From Gordoniibacillus kamchatkensis (GTDB lineage: Bacteria; Bacillota; Bacilli; Paenibacillales; NBRC-103111), in contig NZ_JXAK01000003.1 in assembly GCF_000829455.1 (NCBI RefSeq), positions 142,397 to 206,396 of the forward strand: a stretch of 64,000 bases of DNA, written 5' to 3'. Shown here in pieces: positions 8,666 through 19,400 of the stretch; the stretch's first letter is position 1, and each line of letters starts with the position of its first letter. Position numbers and translations under genes: made by a program. The notes under the pieces are model-generated. The model was not told the DNA's origin. It did not search any database and was given only the letters and a program-made list of their open reading frames with translations.

Positions 8666-11600
8666 GTGACAACCGTTACGTTCGATAATGCGCCGAGCGG
8701 CTGGAACGAAGCTTTCCCGCTCGGCAACGGGCATTTTGGCGGCATGATTTATTACGAGGAGCGGCGGCTGACGATAGCGCTCAATCATTACGAGGTTTAT
8801 TACCGCAAGCTTCATCGATACAGCAAGAAGTATATGCACGGGGAAGAACCCGACTACAGCGTTCAATACGGCCGTACGTTCGAGCAGCTCAAGCAGAGGG
8901 CGGAGGAGATGTATCGCGATCCCGGAGAGGGCCCGCTCTTTTTGTACGGCGACGCGTTATCCGCAAACAGCATGTACCGAAAATACGGCAAACCGCACGG
9001 TGGGACATCCCATTATCCGACCGGGGAAATCCATCTGCATCCGTCGTTGGAGCTGGACGAGCCGGATTCTTACTCGCTGCAGCTCGACGTGAAGAAGGCG
9101 GCCGTGCAGCTGCGAATCGAGAAGGAAGGCAAGAAGCTTGACGCGAGCACGATCGTCGCCCAAGACAGCGATGTTGTCGTGACGGAAATCAGACAGACAT
9201 CCGGTTCTTTATTACATTCGATAGCTCTGTCGATCCCGGCAAGACGATATGTGGACATGAATGTGACGTATCGCCAGCATGACGAGTCGACATTTTACTA
9301 TGTGGGCTCCTTTTACCCCGATGGGGAGGACAAGGAGCGTTATCGCCCGTTTTCGTTCATCGTAATGTTGAGGCTGGTCGGAGCCAAGGGGAACGCAGAA
9401 TGCTCGTCCGATTGCGCTCTCATACAGCTGCGCGATGCGGGGGAGCGCGTGACGGTGCTGACAACGGTCGTGACGGAGGAGCAGGCCGACGATCTGCTTC
9501 ATGCCGCCTTGCACCGTTTGAATAAGTCCGTCACGCGAGTCGCGGACATGACGGCGAACCATCTGGATCATTGGCGAAGCTTCTGGCGGCGCTCGTCCGT
9601 TACTCTGCCCGACAAGCTGCTCGAGGATTTATGGCATATCAACCTGTACGCGATCGCCTGCTGCAGCGGCAAGGGAGGCACGATGCGCGAGCAAGCGTGC
9701 GGACTGAACGGCTTGTGGGACATTAAGCAGCCGACCAAATGGGGCAGCATGTGGTATTGGGACGTCAACATTCAAGCCGCTTTTTGGCCGCTCTATACGG
9801 CCAACCATCTCGAGGTGGCGGAAGCGTTCAACGACGGGCTTCTTTCCTACGCCGACAATGCCGGGAAGATGGCGAAGCAGTTTTACGGACTGGACGGCGT
9901 GGCCGGGGACTACCCGCATGCGCTGTATTTCAGCATATGGCCGTGGTGCGCGCAGTTTTTATGGGACTATTACCGGTACAGCATGGATGCGGACTTTTTG
10001 CGGGAGAAGGCGTATCCGTTGTTTCAACGGATTGCGCGTTTTTTCGAGGGGTATTTGCAATACGATGCCGGGAAAGGGCAGTATGATGTGTTTCCGGATA
10101 TTTCGCCGGAGCAAGGGCCTCTCACGCGCAATTCGACGTGCACGCTGGCATCGGTCAAGTACTTGCTTCGAATTGCGGCGGAGGCGAACGAGCGGCTTGG
10201 CGAGGCTGCGGAAGACCGGCGCAAGTGGCAGGAGATCGCAGAGCGGCTCGCCCCTTATCCGGAAGCAGCTTCCGCGCGTTACGGCGAAGTGCTGCTCGAT
10301 TCCGAGTGGGCGCCGGCAGACTTGCATTTGCGGCATCCGTCGCTCCTGATGCCGATCTATCCGGTTGGCGAAATCGACCGGCACAGCGAGGCACCGCTTC
10401 GGCAGCGGGCGGAGAACACGCTTCGCTATGCCGAGGAGAATACGGAATTCGGCATGTTTCAGTTCGGATGGCTGTCCTGCGCCGCCTCCCGGCTGGGCAA
10501 GGGAGATGCCGCACTCCGGCTCCTGTACGAGCAAGGCATCGACCTTTCGCTGCGTTGCAACGGATTGTTCGCGGAAGAGACGGAACGCTGGATGAATTAT
10601 TGCAACATCACGAACGAGCCGCTGTACCATCCGCACATGATGGAAGCTTCCGGCGAAATCGTTGCCGCCGTGAACGAGATGCTGCTGCAAAGCTATGGCG
10701 GCGTGATCGAGGTGTTTCCGGCGGTGCCGAAAGGGGAGACCGAGCGGGAACGGACGGTTGGCCTGTACGACCACCTTGCCGGGGAGAAGGCGCGGGCTTA
10801 CGGAAAATGGAGCAATTGCGCGTTCCGGGGGCTATTGGCTGTCGGGGGGTTCGAAGTCAGTGCGAAGATGCAAGACGGCCGTACGGCCTGGATTGGAATA
10901 CGAAGCTTAGCAGGCGGTGAAGTTGTGCTGCGCAACCCGTTCGCCGCAGAGGTGGATGCAGCCGTCGTGCGCCTGGATGGGGCGTTGCGGACAGCGGTGG
11001 AGCATGTCCGTAGAGACGGATGTCTCTGCTTTGATACGGTGCGGGGCGGCGAGTACATCGTTTATTCGCGAGCAGATGCTATGCCGCCCGAGTGGCTGCC
11101 GACGGGTGCGGATGCGAAAGAAGGCGCTGCAAGCGGTACGTGCGGCCCTCGCGTTCACGAGGCGCACACGCGCCGGAGAGTGTTTCTCGGCAAAGACCGG
11201 GACACCGACCATTTCCGGCTGCTCGATCATTTTACATTCGACTATTATGCCGGCAACAGCCGGGAGTCGAGGCTTGCCGCCTATCGGCTCGATTTCGGGG
11301 TTAAGCCGGAGCTGCTGGTTAAAGATTACAACTTGGCATTACCCCGCCAAATTCATGTGGAGGGTGTGCTCGGCCAGGCGTTTCGCAAAATATCGCCGGA
11401 ATCCGTCTTTACGCCTTTTGGCGGAATCGGTTGGGACAGCGCGGACAAGATAACGGCAATGGATCGCGGGGGGCCGGACTTGCTTCGCCGGGATTTCGTC
11501 GGCGGAACGGACGATGCGGCCTTTATCGTCGAGTTGCCGAAGGGAAGGTACGACCTGCTGATCGTATCCGGGGACAGCGCCGCACCGTCTTGCACGATGC

Positions 11601-11707
11601 TTGAAATCCCGGGACAGCCGCTTTGGAAAACGGAGAAAGCGCTGAAAGCGGGCGAATATGCGACGGATATCATACCGCTCACACGCAGAAAAAGGACGGC
11701 TACGTAA
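8666..11707 (+). CDS. Glycoside hydrolase family 95-like alpha-L-fucosidase, cytoplasmic
   Basis: This protein of 1013 residues has no signal peptide, so it would act on imported oligosaccharides. The N-terminal beta-sandwich carries the family signature FPLGNGHFGGMIY, where GH95 has PxGNGxxGxM. The (alpha/alpha)6 barrel contains WDVNIQAAFWP and SPEQGP. The Glu of SPEQGP (about residue 482) matches the position of the general acid in GH95. Near the C-terminus, from about residue 885, a module (LPRQIHVEG, GGIGWDS, VELPKGRYDLLIVSGD) resembles the small beta domain found next to rhamnogalacturonan acetylesterases, which is unusual in GH95. The start is the GTG at 8666 with AGGAGG seven bases upstream; the frame is open further upstream but overlaps the permease gene. 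Relatives cleave alpha-1,2-fucosyl or alpha-galactosyl ends, so the exact substrate is open. Confidence 0.75.
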   Translation: MTTVTFDNAPSGWNEAFPLGNGHFGGMIYYEERRLTIALNHYEVYYRKLHRYSKKYMHGEEPDYSVQYGRTFEQLKQRAEEMYRDPGEGPLFLYGDALSANSMYRKYGKPHGGTSHYPTGEIHLHPSLELDEPDSYSLQLDVKKAAVQLRIEKEGKKLDASTIVAQDSDVVVTEIRQTSGSLLHSIALSIPARRYVDMNVTYRQHDESTFYYVGSFYPDGEDKERYRPFSFIVMLRLVGAKGNAECSSDCALIQLRDAGERVTVLTTVVTEEQADDLLHAALHRLNKSVTRVADMTANHLDHWRSFWRRSSVTLPDKLLEDLWHINLYAIACCSGKGGTMREQACGLNGLWDIKQPTKWGSMWYWDVNIQAAFWPLYTANHLEVAEAFNDGLLSYADNAGKMAKQFYGLDGVAGDYPHALYFSIWPWCAQFLWDYYRYSMDADFLREKAYPLFQRIARFFEGYLQYDAGKGQYDVFPDISPEQGPLTRNSTCTLASVKYLLRIAAEANERLGEAAEDRRKWQEIAERLAPYPEAASARYGEVLLDSEWAPADLHLRHPSLLMPIYPVGEIDRHSEAPLRQRAENTLRYAEENTEFGMFQFGWLSCAASRLGKGDAALRLLYEQGIDLSLRCNGLFAEETERWMNYCNITNEPLYHPHMMEASGEIVAAVNEMLLQSYGGVIEVFPAVPKGETERERTVGLYDHLAGEKARAYGKWSNCAFRGLLAVGGFEVSAKMQDGRTAWIGIRSLAGGEVVLRNPFAAEVDAAVVRLDGALRTAVEHVRRDGCLCFDTVRGGEYIVYSRADAMPPEWLPTGADAKEGAASGTCGPRVHEAHTRRRVFLGKDRDTDHFRLLDHFTFDYYAGNSRESRLAAYRLDFGVKPELLVKDYNLALPRQIHVEGVLGQAFRKISPESVFTPFGGIGWDSADKITAMDRGGPDLLRRDFVGGTDDAAFIVELPKGRYDLLIVSGDSAAPSCTMLEIPGQPLWKTEKALKAGEYATDIIPLTRRKRTAT

Positions 11708-12043
11708 CCATGCGGTTCCGCTCGTGTGCTGGTTTGCCATGGAGGGTGAACGTACTCATTATCAACAAGAACTACACGTACTTGTAATTTGCAGCGCTGA
11801 AAGGGGGTGATTCGTGTACTGTAAGAAGTCGGGGCAAGCGTTCTATATTTTCGAAAAAGGGGTGAAAAGCAAGAGATCCGGCTAAAAATCGAAATGCATT
11901 CCGGATTTTGCCGGGCGGGGATGAACAGAAGCTTTTGATAAAGGAGGCGTTGCGGTGCTGCCTGGGAGAACTCGTATTTCCGCCGGGGGATTGGAAAGAA
12001 CGACCAAATGGCCTTCAACAAATACGATACGAGGAGGTAAAGT
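11708..12043. other. Intergenic region before the secreted-enzyme genes
   Basis: This 336-base gap has no convincing gene. It holds a good ribosome-binding site (GAGGAGG near 12031) for the next gene. A short GTG frame near 11955 with a nearby AAGGAGG runs into the start of the next gene and could encode a leader peptide of about 37 residues, but nothing supports it beyond the site. No clear terminator after the GH95 gene was seen, so read-through into the secreted genes is possible. Confidence 0.4.
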
Positions 12044-15000
12044 ATGCGCGTTAACAAGAAAGTGAAATTGGCGGCTCGAATTGTTGTTCCGGCATTCCTG
12101 ACGGTTCAGCTATTGGGAGGGCTGCAGACTGCCTATGCAGGGACGGAGAAATTCCCGACTTATGCGCAACACGCGGTCCCAAGCCTCACATCCGGCACTG
12201 CTGATATTGCCGGCTCTGCGTTCGTCGACAAGGACGGCGATTTTCATTGGATGTATTCCGTATCCAACTACGAACAGTCGGATAGCGGCGGCTCCTGGAT
12301 CAAATACAACACCAATACGGACTTAGGCGCGTTAAATACGAACTGGGGCACTGCAACAACCTATAATTCTTACTGGAACAGGCCGGGAACTATCAATTAC
12401 AAGATCGACGAAACCTACGGCATTCCGACTCTTTACCAGGATGACCACAACGACGGTATCGGCGTCTGGATTGACCCGGATACGGGATACTGGTATGCAC
12501 TGACGAACGACGAGTATCAATTTAATCCGTTTGCAACAGGCACCCCGACGAACAATCAGAGAATTGCCACAGGTCTTCATAACAACCGCGTTCTGGCCAC
12601 CTACTCGACGGATAAAGGGGTAACCTGGAAGTTGATCGGGCAGGTGGCCACTTCACCGTGGAACGACAGCAATGAAGCAGCTACCGCAACCAACTTCCCG
12701 GGCTCGACCTGGTCATACGGAGTTGCCGGCACCAGATTTTTCGTTGACAATGTTAACGGTTACTTCTATGTGTTGTACAACAATCACATCAATTGGAAGC
12801 CGGGTTTCAGCAACGTACTCACGTGGTTCAGCCTCGCCCGCTCTCCGATCAGCGCCAAGATGGCCGAAGGTTCATGGGATGTTTGGTATAACGGGACATG
12901 GACCAGATCCGCGCTTAAAGGTTATGCAGGATGGATAGGCAGTCCTATGGGGGCTGGGAGCGATCATAATCTGACGGTTAACTATACGCCGGCAACGGAC
13001 AGCCTTACGTTAACAGGGACAGGAATGGACGGCTCATCCCTGAACATCAGCTACACGAAAATTCCGAGCAGCGGAGATTTTACCTTCCAAGATACCGCAG
13101 GCAGCACGTATACGGCGAACACGGTGGGCGGTACGATCATCAACTCTAGCGGCACCAGCATTCCGTCCGTCTCTTACTCCGATCCTGCTCTGGATGCAAC
13201 TGTAACCGTTTACATTGAGAGCGGCAAAATAACGATCAAACAAGAAAACAATTCAACCGGCTACATTGCAACAGTAAAACCCGCTACGGGCAACCCGGTA
13301 TTTAAAGATACGGCGAGCCAGAGGCTGTTTGTTCCGGTCAATACTCAATACGAAAATGCCTTTTCCTATAACGTATATAGCGGCAAGTACCGCTCCGTCG
13401 GCTATGACGGATACGTGTACGAGACAGATGATTTAGGCGCTCCGGACAGTTTCAAAATCGTAGGCAAGCTACCGGCTGCCGTAGGCAGTTATTTGTCCCA
13501 GATCGACACCGGCAGTCTTACCAATCAGCAAGTCAGCGGCTATTCGTTCAGGACGATCTCCGATTTATCCGGTAAACAAATCAATTATTCTACGGCTGAT
13601 CCTGGTCCCGGGCAAACTTACTACTCCGCTTACAATCCGCCAAAAGACGCCAATGGAACCGCAATTTCGCCGTCTGTAACCTATACTGTTTCCATAGGCG
13701 GGAATGCGCTCAAGGATGGCACGGCTGATCAGTGGCAGTTTATTCCCGTTCCCGATGAATTTGATTCGTCAAAAAATAGCGGTTTCTACAGACTGCAGAA
13801 TGTAGCTACAGGACACTATCTGAAGGTATCCGGTACAACGGCTGCAGCAACGCGGGCTATGGGAGCAAGCGTTAGCTTTGGTGCAGCAGACGCGGATGCG
13901 AATCCAAGCGGAAACGGCGGAAATGGCGCTGCAGCAGGCAGTGACCAATGGTACCTTTTGCCTGTCGGAAATGCAACCCCGGCCTACCTCACTCCTTCAT
14001 CTCCTTCATCTACGATTTCAGCAGCGACAAATACAAGTGTAAGCGGGATAACCAAATATAGGCTGGTCAACAGAACAAGCGCTCTTGGAGTTGAGTTTGC
14101 CTCGGGTCAAGCAACCATACAGAGTATGAAATTCGGCGCCAACAATCCTCAGGTCATGACCATCACCCCTGCAGCACCGAATCCAAACATACCGTCTGCA
14201 CCAACCGGTTTGAGCGCGACAGCGGCAAGCGGGTCGCAGATCAATGTCAGCTGGAATGGCTCTACGGGAGCTACAGGTTATGACCTTTTGGTAGATGGTG
14301 TGGTGGTAAGTAACGCAAGCAGTCCTTTTGCGCATACAGGGCTAGCGGCAAGCTCGACCCACACCTACCAGGTAAGGGCAAAGAATAGCGCGGGCTCAAG
14401 CATATGGAGTTTGCCGGTAAGTATGACTACCCAATCAGGTATTGTCTCGCAAGGCAAGCCAGCTACGGCAAGCTCGGTACAAACTGGAAATGCGGTAAGC
14501 AATGCAAATGACGGGAATACGACCTCTACCAGATGGGCGGCAGTCACCAATACATACCCGCAGTGGTGGAAGGTTGACCTCGGCAGCAGCATGTATATTT
14601 CGAAGCTGGAAAGCTACTGGTACAACAGCACGACCTATCCAAGGTACTACAAGTACAAAATTGAAGGCAGCAATGACGATGTGACCTATACGACGATACT
14701 TGACAGGACGGACAATACGACGCAAGGCTTGACAACAGATACTTTTAATGCAGTTTACAGGTATGTCAGGGTTACCGTAACGGGCTCCAGCTACAGTGGC
14801 GGTAGTGCTTCCAGTTATGAATTCAATGTGTATGGAGATCCAAACCAGACGGGACAGCTTCTATCGCAAGGGAAGACGTCTGCAGCAAGCTCGGTACAAA
14901 CAGGAAATGAAGTGAGCAACGCCAATGACGGGAATACGACCTCTACCAGATGGGCGGCAGTGACCAACACGTACCCGCAGTGGTGGAAGGTTGACCTGGG

Positions 15001-16288
15001 CAGCAGCATGAATATTACGAAGCTCGAAAGCTACTGGTACAACAGCACGACCTATCCAAGGTACTACAAGTACATAATAGAAGGCAGCAATGACGATGTG
15101 ACCTATACGACGATACTTGACAGGACGGGCAATACGACGCAAGGCTTGACAAAGGATACTTTTAACGCAACGTACAGATATGTCAGGGTTACCGTAACGG
15201 GCTCCAGCTATAGTGGCGGAAGTGCTTCCAGCTATGAATTCAAGGTATATGGAGATCCAAACCAGACAGTTAAGCCGGTGGCGGTCGGCTCGGAGCTGAC
15301 CACTCCGCAAGACACAGCAGTGAGCGGGACTCTGAGCGCAAGCGATGCAAAAGGAGCTCCGCTCGTGTACAGCATCGTAACGAACGGCGCGAAAGGGACG
15401 GCGGCCATTGCGAATATTGCCACCGGTGCTTTTACTTATACGCCGAACCCCGGTGTGACCGGCACCGATACGTTCACGTTCATGGCGAGCAACGGCTTTG
15501 CCGATTCGGATGCCGCCACGGTAACCGTGCATATTCGCGACACGATCCCGCCGGTGACGGCGGATGACGCGAAGAGCGAATGGCAAAATACCGCGCAGAC
15601 GGTTCATCTGACGGCAACGGATGCCGGAAGCGGAGTTGCTCACACATACTACAGCCTGGACGGCAGCCCGTTCTCGGAAGGAACCGCGGTGACCGTCAGC
15701 AGCGAGGGTGCGCACGAGCTTAAGTACTATAGCGTCGATAACGAGGGCAACGAGGAGACAGCGAAATCGGCGGCGGTCAAAATCGATATGACCGGTCCGT
15801 CGATAACGCCGACCGTTACGATGGCCGTTTACCAAACGGATGCGGCAACGATCGCGTTCGACGTCCAAGACGGCTTGAGCGGCGTTGCGGGCATGTCGTT
15901 CGAATTGGACGGCAAATCGGTCCCATACCCGATAACGCTCGAGCCGCTTAAGCTGAGCGTCGGCCCCCATACGATTCGGGCGACCGCATCGGATCGTGCG
16001 GGCAACGTAACGACACGCGATTTTACGTTGAACGTGATGATGGACATCGGCCATCTGCCGCAGCTCATGCAAGCTGGAGCGGATAAAGGCTGGATTTCGG
16101 ATGGCGGCATACTGAACAGCCTTATGGCTAAAGCAAATCATCTCGGGCAAAAGCACGCCGACATCAGGAACGGGTTGAAAGCTTTGGAAAATGAAGTGCA
16201 GGCACAAGCCGGCAAACACATACAGGCCTCGTTCGCGAATGTGCTTCTGAGCGATATTGCGTATTTGAAGCAGCTTGATTTGCCATAA
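12044..16288 (+). CDS. Large secreted multidomain carbohydrate-active protein (unassigned catalytic domain, tandem CBM32, FIMAH-like tail)
   Basis: This 1414-residue protein has a signal peptide ending near residue 32 (QTAYAG). The N-terminal part (about 33-290) looks like a beta-propeller hydrolase: YSTDKGVTW is an Asp-box as in sialidases, but no FRIP motif was found and the family is not identified. About 560-680 resembles a ricin-type lectin (FYRLQNVATGHYLKVSG). A fibronectin III domain (about 716-800), two nearly identical F5/8 type C (CBM32) modules (about 802-1075), a cadherin-like repeat, two Ig-like/OmpL47-like modules and a C-terminal FIMAH-like domain (about 1333-1414) follow. Neighbouring GH101 and PL8 genes carry similar modules. 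The protein probably binds galactose- or GalNAc-containing polymers. AGGAGG precedes the ATG. Confidence 0.75.
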   Translation: MRVNKKVKLAARIVVPAFLTVQLLGGLQTAYAGTEKFPTYAQHAVPSLTSGTADIAGSAFVDKDGDFHWMYSVSNYEQSDSGGSWIKYNTNTDLGALNTNWGTATTYNSYWNRPGTINYKIDETYGIPTLYQDDHNDGIGVWIDPDTGYWYALTNDEYQFNPFATGTPTNNQRIATGLHNNRVLATYSTDKGVTWKLIGQVATSPWNDSNEAATATNFPGSTWSYGVAGTRFFVDNVNGYFYVLYNNHINWKPGFSNVLTWFSLARSPISAKMAEGSWDVWYNGTWTRSALKGYAGWIGSPMGAGSDHNLTVNYTPATDSLTLTGTGMDGSSLNISYTKIPSSGDFTFQDTAGSTYTANTVGGTIINSSGTSIPSVSYSDPALDATVTVYIESGKITIKQENNSTGYIATVKPATGNPVFKDTASQRLFVPVNTQYENAFSYNVYSGKYRSVGYDGYVYETDDLGAPDSFKIVGKLPAAVGSYLSQIDTGSLTNQQVSGYSFRTISDLSGKQINYSTADPGPGQTYYSAYNPPKDANGTAISPSVTYTVSIGGNALKDGTADQWQFIPVPDEFDSSKNSGFYRLQNVATGHYLKVSGTTAAATRAMGASVSFGAADADANPSGNGGNGAAAGSDQWYLLPVGNATPAYLTPSSPSSTISAATNTSVSGITKYRLVNRTSALGVEFASGQATIQSMKFGANNPQVMTITPAAPNPNIPSAPTGLSATAASGSQINVSWNGSTGATGYDLLVDGVVVSNASSPFAHTGLAASSTHTYQVRAKNSAGSSIWSLPVSMTTQSGIVSQGKPATASSVQTGNAVSNANDGNTTSTRWAAVTNTYPQWWKVDLGSSMYISKLESYWYNSTTYPRYYKYKIEGSNDDVTYTTILDRTDNTTQGLTTDTFNAVYRYVRVTVTGSSYSGGSASSYEFNVYGDPNQTGQLLSQGKTSAASSVQTGNEVSNANDGNTTSTRWAAVTNTYPQWWKVDLGSSMNITKLESYWYNSTTYPRYYKYIIEGSNDDVTYTTILDRTGNTTQGLTKDTFNATYRYVRVTVTGSSYSGGSASSYEFKVYGDPNQTVKPVAVGSELTTPQDTAVSGTLSASDAKGAPLVYSIVTNGAKGTAAIANIATGAFTYTPNPGVTGTDTFTFMASNGFADSDAATVTVHIRDTIPPVTADDAKSEWQNTAQTVHLTATDAGSGVAHTYYSLDGSPFSEGTAVTVSSEGAHELKYYSVDNEGNEETAKSAAVKIDMTGPSITPTVTMAVYQTDAATIAFDVQDGLSGVAGMSFELDGKSVPYPITLEPLKLSVGPHTIRATASDRAGNVTTRDFTLNVMMDIGHLPQLMQAGADKGWISDGGILNSLMAKANHLGQKHADIRNGLKALENEVQAQAGKHIQASFANVLLSDIAYLKQLDLP
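14447..15267 (+). repeat. Tandem duplication of a 417-bp CBM32-coding unit
   Basis: Two direct copies of a 417-bp unit (139 codons) lie back to back, beginning at 14447 and 14864 with the same TCGCAAGG. They differ at scattered positions only. For example, the segment from the codons for NANDGNTT to those for WWKVDL is nearly unchanged. The exact codon register and few differences indicate a fairly recent in-frame duplication or ongoing homogenisation. Confidence 0.9.
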
Positions 16289-16420
16289 CCGGCGAAGCGC
16301 GAGAAGAGCGGGAAAGAATGCCGTCGCATGCGGAGGCGGAAGCGAAGGAAGCCTGACGCCGGCGCCGGCATTCGAGCCCGCAAACTTGCGTAAACACCGA
16401 AAAAAAGGAGATGAAAAGCA

Positions 16421-19400
16421 ATGAGAACCAAGAAATCGCGTTTTACGAAAATTTGTGCTTTATTCGCGATACTTCTCATGGCAACGCAGACTCTCGGATT
16501 CGGTATTTCAGATTTGACGGGAAACAGTACTATTCCCACCGCTTACGCTGCTTCAACAACGGTTCGATCGTCAGTCATGGAGGTTACGATCGACGACCAA
16601 TTCCCCCGGGTTATTCAGTACCAATGGCTGAGCAACGGTAAAATGATGTACGGCCAAGAGGACGCAATTTCAACGGTGAACATCAACGGTGTCTCTTATA
16701 CGCCAACGGTGCAATTCGCACAGACGGAACTGGATAAGGCAACCTATACGCTCACTTTTCAAAATATTGATGTGGTTATGACCGTCGTCATCGAGGTTGT
16801 CGAAAACGTGATGAACTTCAAAGTGACGAACATTCAGGAAAACGGTTCCACCTTAGTGAAAACGGTTGAATTCCCCAAGCACAGCTTGATCTCCATCCGC
16901 GATACGCAAATAGGCGCGCAGGAAACCGGCGTCGACGTCAGGTCGTGGAACAGCACGAAGGAAGAGTATAATCTGCTGGCGAACAAAGCGGCGGATGCAG
17001 CTCCGGTCGGGAAATCGTACGTGATTTTGAACACTAGCGAGCTTGCGGCATCCATTTACAGCAACGCGTTCGAGTTCGTACCGGACAGCAGCAAAAACAA
17101 TCCGGACTACAACGACTACGAGCAGCATTATTATTACCAGACCGTAGCTAAAAGCGGCTATAAAAAAATGGGCGTCTGGAGCTATCCTTGGACGTACAGA
17201 GAAATATCGGGGAACGTCCAGGAAATCGTTGAGCTGCCGTATGTTAAAGTGGCCATTACTCCGGATGCAAACGGGGATGGAGTTGTAGATTGGCAGGATG
17301 GCGGCATTGCCTACCGCAAAATCATGACGTTGCCGTATGGCCATGAGATCATCCCGAAAGTGACTGCGGAAATTGCCCATAACACCTTAAGTATGACACA
17401 GTGGCCGTTCTTGCGAACGCTGGACATGATCAAGAAGTTTTACCTGTATACGGACGGCTTCGGCCAGTTGTTCCAGACGAAGGGCTCGCTGCGTGAAGGA
17501 AGCGCCGAACCGGATTATGGCATCGGCATCAATAAAAGAGCCGGCGGCGCCAGCGATCTGAACAAGTTCGCTACCGAAGCGGCCAAATACAATACGTATG
17601 TGGGAATCCACATCAACAACCGGGAGCTGAACCCCGAATCGCAATACTACAGCTACGAGAAGTCGTCGGGAACGATATGCTATGAATGGTCGGATCCGTT
17701 GGAATGCGTCAAACGGTACGACGATGCGATCGATAACGGACCGACCGGCTTGGCCGCAAGAATCGCGGAACTGCGCCGCAATGTCCCGAATTTGAAATGG
17801 ACTTATATCGACGTATACACAGGAAACGGTTACAGCCAATGGAAGCTGGCGCACGAATTAAACCGGAACGGCTTTATGATCGGTACGGAATTCAGCGGCG
17901 CCCTCGACAGGTATAGTATTTGGAATCATGTGACGCAGAACGAGAGCAAGGTGGAGAGATTCCTAAGAAACCATGTGACCGATGAATTTATGTACGACCC
18001 TATACTGCTTGGGTCCCGCCATGCTAGCGCAATGGGATACGGCAACGATAAAGGCGAAGATCAAGGCGAGACCGGATTGACGATCCAGGACCAGATGAAC
18101 ATCTTCTTTACGAACAATTTGCTTTCCAAGTACATGCAAAATTATGAAATTATGAAGATGGATGTCGATCAGACGCTGAACCAAGCGACGAACGTAATGT
18201 TCCAAGGCGGATTGACCGGGCAAGTCGTTGATCCGGGCACCGTGACGAATGACGGAACCTATGTCACCAACAATCCGAAAGTAGAATTAAGGAGGAACGG
18301 AGCGTTAATCGCAACGTACCAGAAAGAGTTCAAGAAGAAAATCGTTGCAACTACAACAGCCAACTATCACGGAAAGACGGTAACGCCTCAGCTTACTCAA
18401 TATTTGCTTCCGTGGGATCCGCAAACGGAGACGAAATTGTACCACTGGAACTCGGTTGGCGGCAACACGACTTGGACGCTTCCCGCAAGCTGGGCAGGCG
18501 TAACGGCTGTAGATTTGTATAAGCTCACCGACACAGGGAAAGTGCCGGTTGGGAGTTTGCCGGTCGTTTCGGGCCAACTGACGATCAATGCGGCAGCGAA
18601 TACGCCATACGTCGTGTATAAGTCAGGCAAGGGAGATACGATCACGCCGGTAACGGAGCTGAACTTCGGTGAAGGCGGCTTGGTCAAAGACCCCGGATTT
18701 GACAGCCGGTTGTTGAATAACTGGAACGTCTCGTCGACGAGCGGGAACACAAGCCATGTGTCTATCCAAACGAACGAGGCGGGAGATACATACCTTCAGG
18801 TGAAAGGGAATAACGGTGCCGACGCAACCGTTGCCCAGACGATCGCCGGCTTGATTCCGGGCAAGACGTATCAGGCATCCGTATGGGCCGAAGTGAAGAA
18901 CGGGCGCACGCTTACGGTTGGCGTGAAGGATTACGGGGGCACGGAAGTTACGAATACGATGACCAAGTCCAACGTCCCGAACAAGTATTTCAACACGATG
19001 AGGTCTTCCATCAACAGCAACAAGCTCGGGAGCAATAACATGCAGCGGATCTGGGTGAATTTCACCGTGCCCGCCGGTCATTCAAGCGCGACATTCTATA
19101 TGAAAGCAAGTCAGGTAGCCGGCTCCGCGACTGCGGAAGCGGACTTGGACGATGTCCGGATCGTCGAGCTTGATGCTCCGGCGCCGCAAGGAAATCATTA
19201 TTTCTTCGAAGATTTCGAGAGCAATCAAGAGGGCCACGGACCGTTCATTTACATGAACGGAGCCAATCATCTGTCGGAATTGCATGAAGGCTTTACGAAC
19301 AATACGATCAACGGCAGGTTTTCGTTAAAAATGACGGATAACGAAACCAGCAATGCCGAACTGGAAAGAACCGTTCCGACAAACCTCAAATTGCAGCCGA

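Noticed and set aside
11955..12060. Short GTG frame with AAGGAGG upstream, possible leader peptide
   Set aside because: It overlaps the next gene's start and no conserved sequence or attenuator structure supports it.
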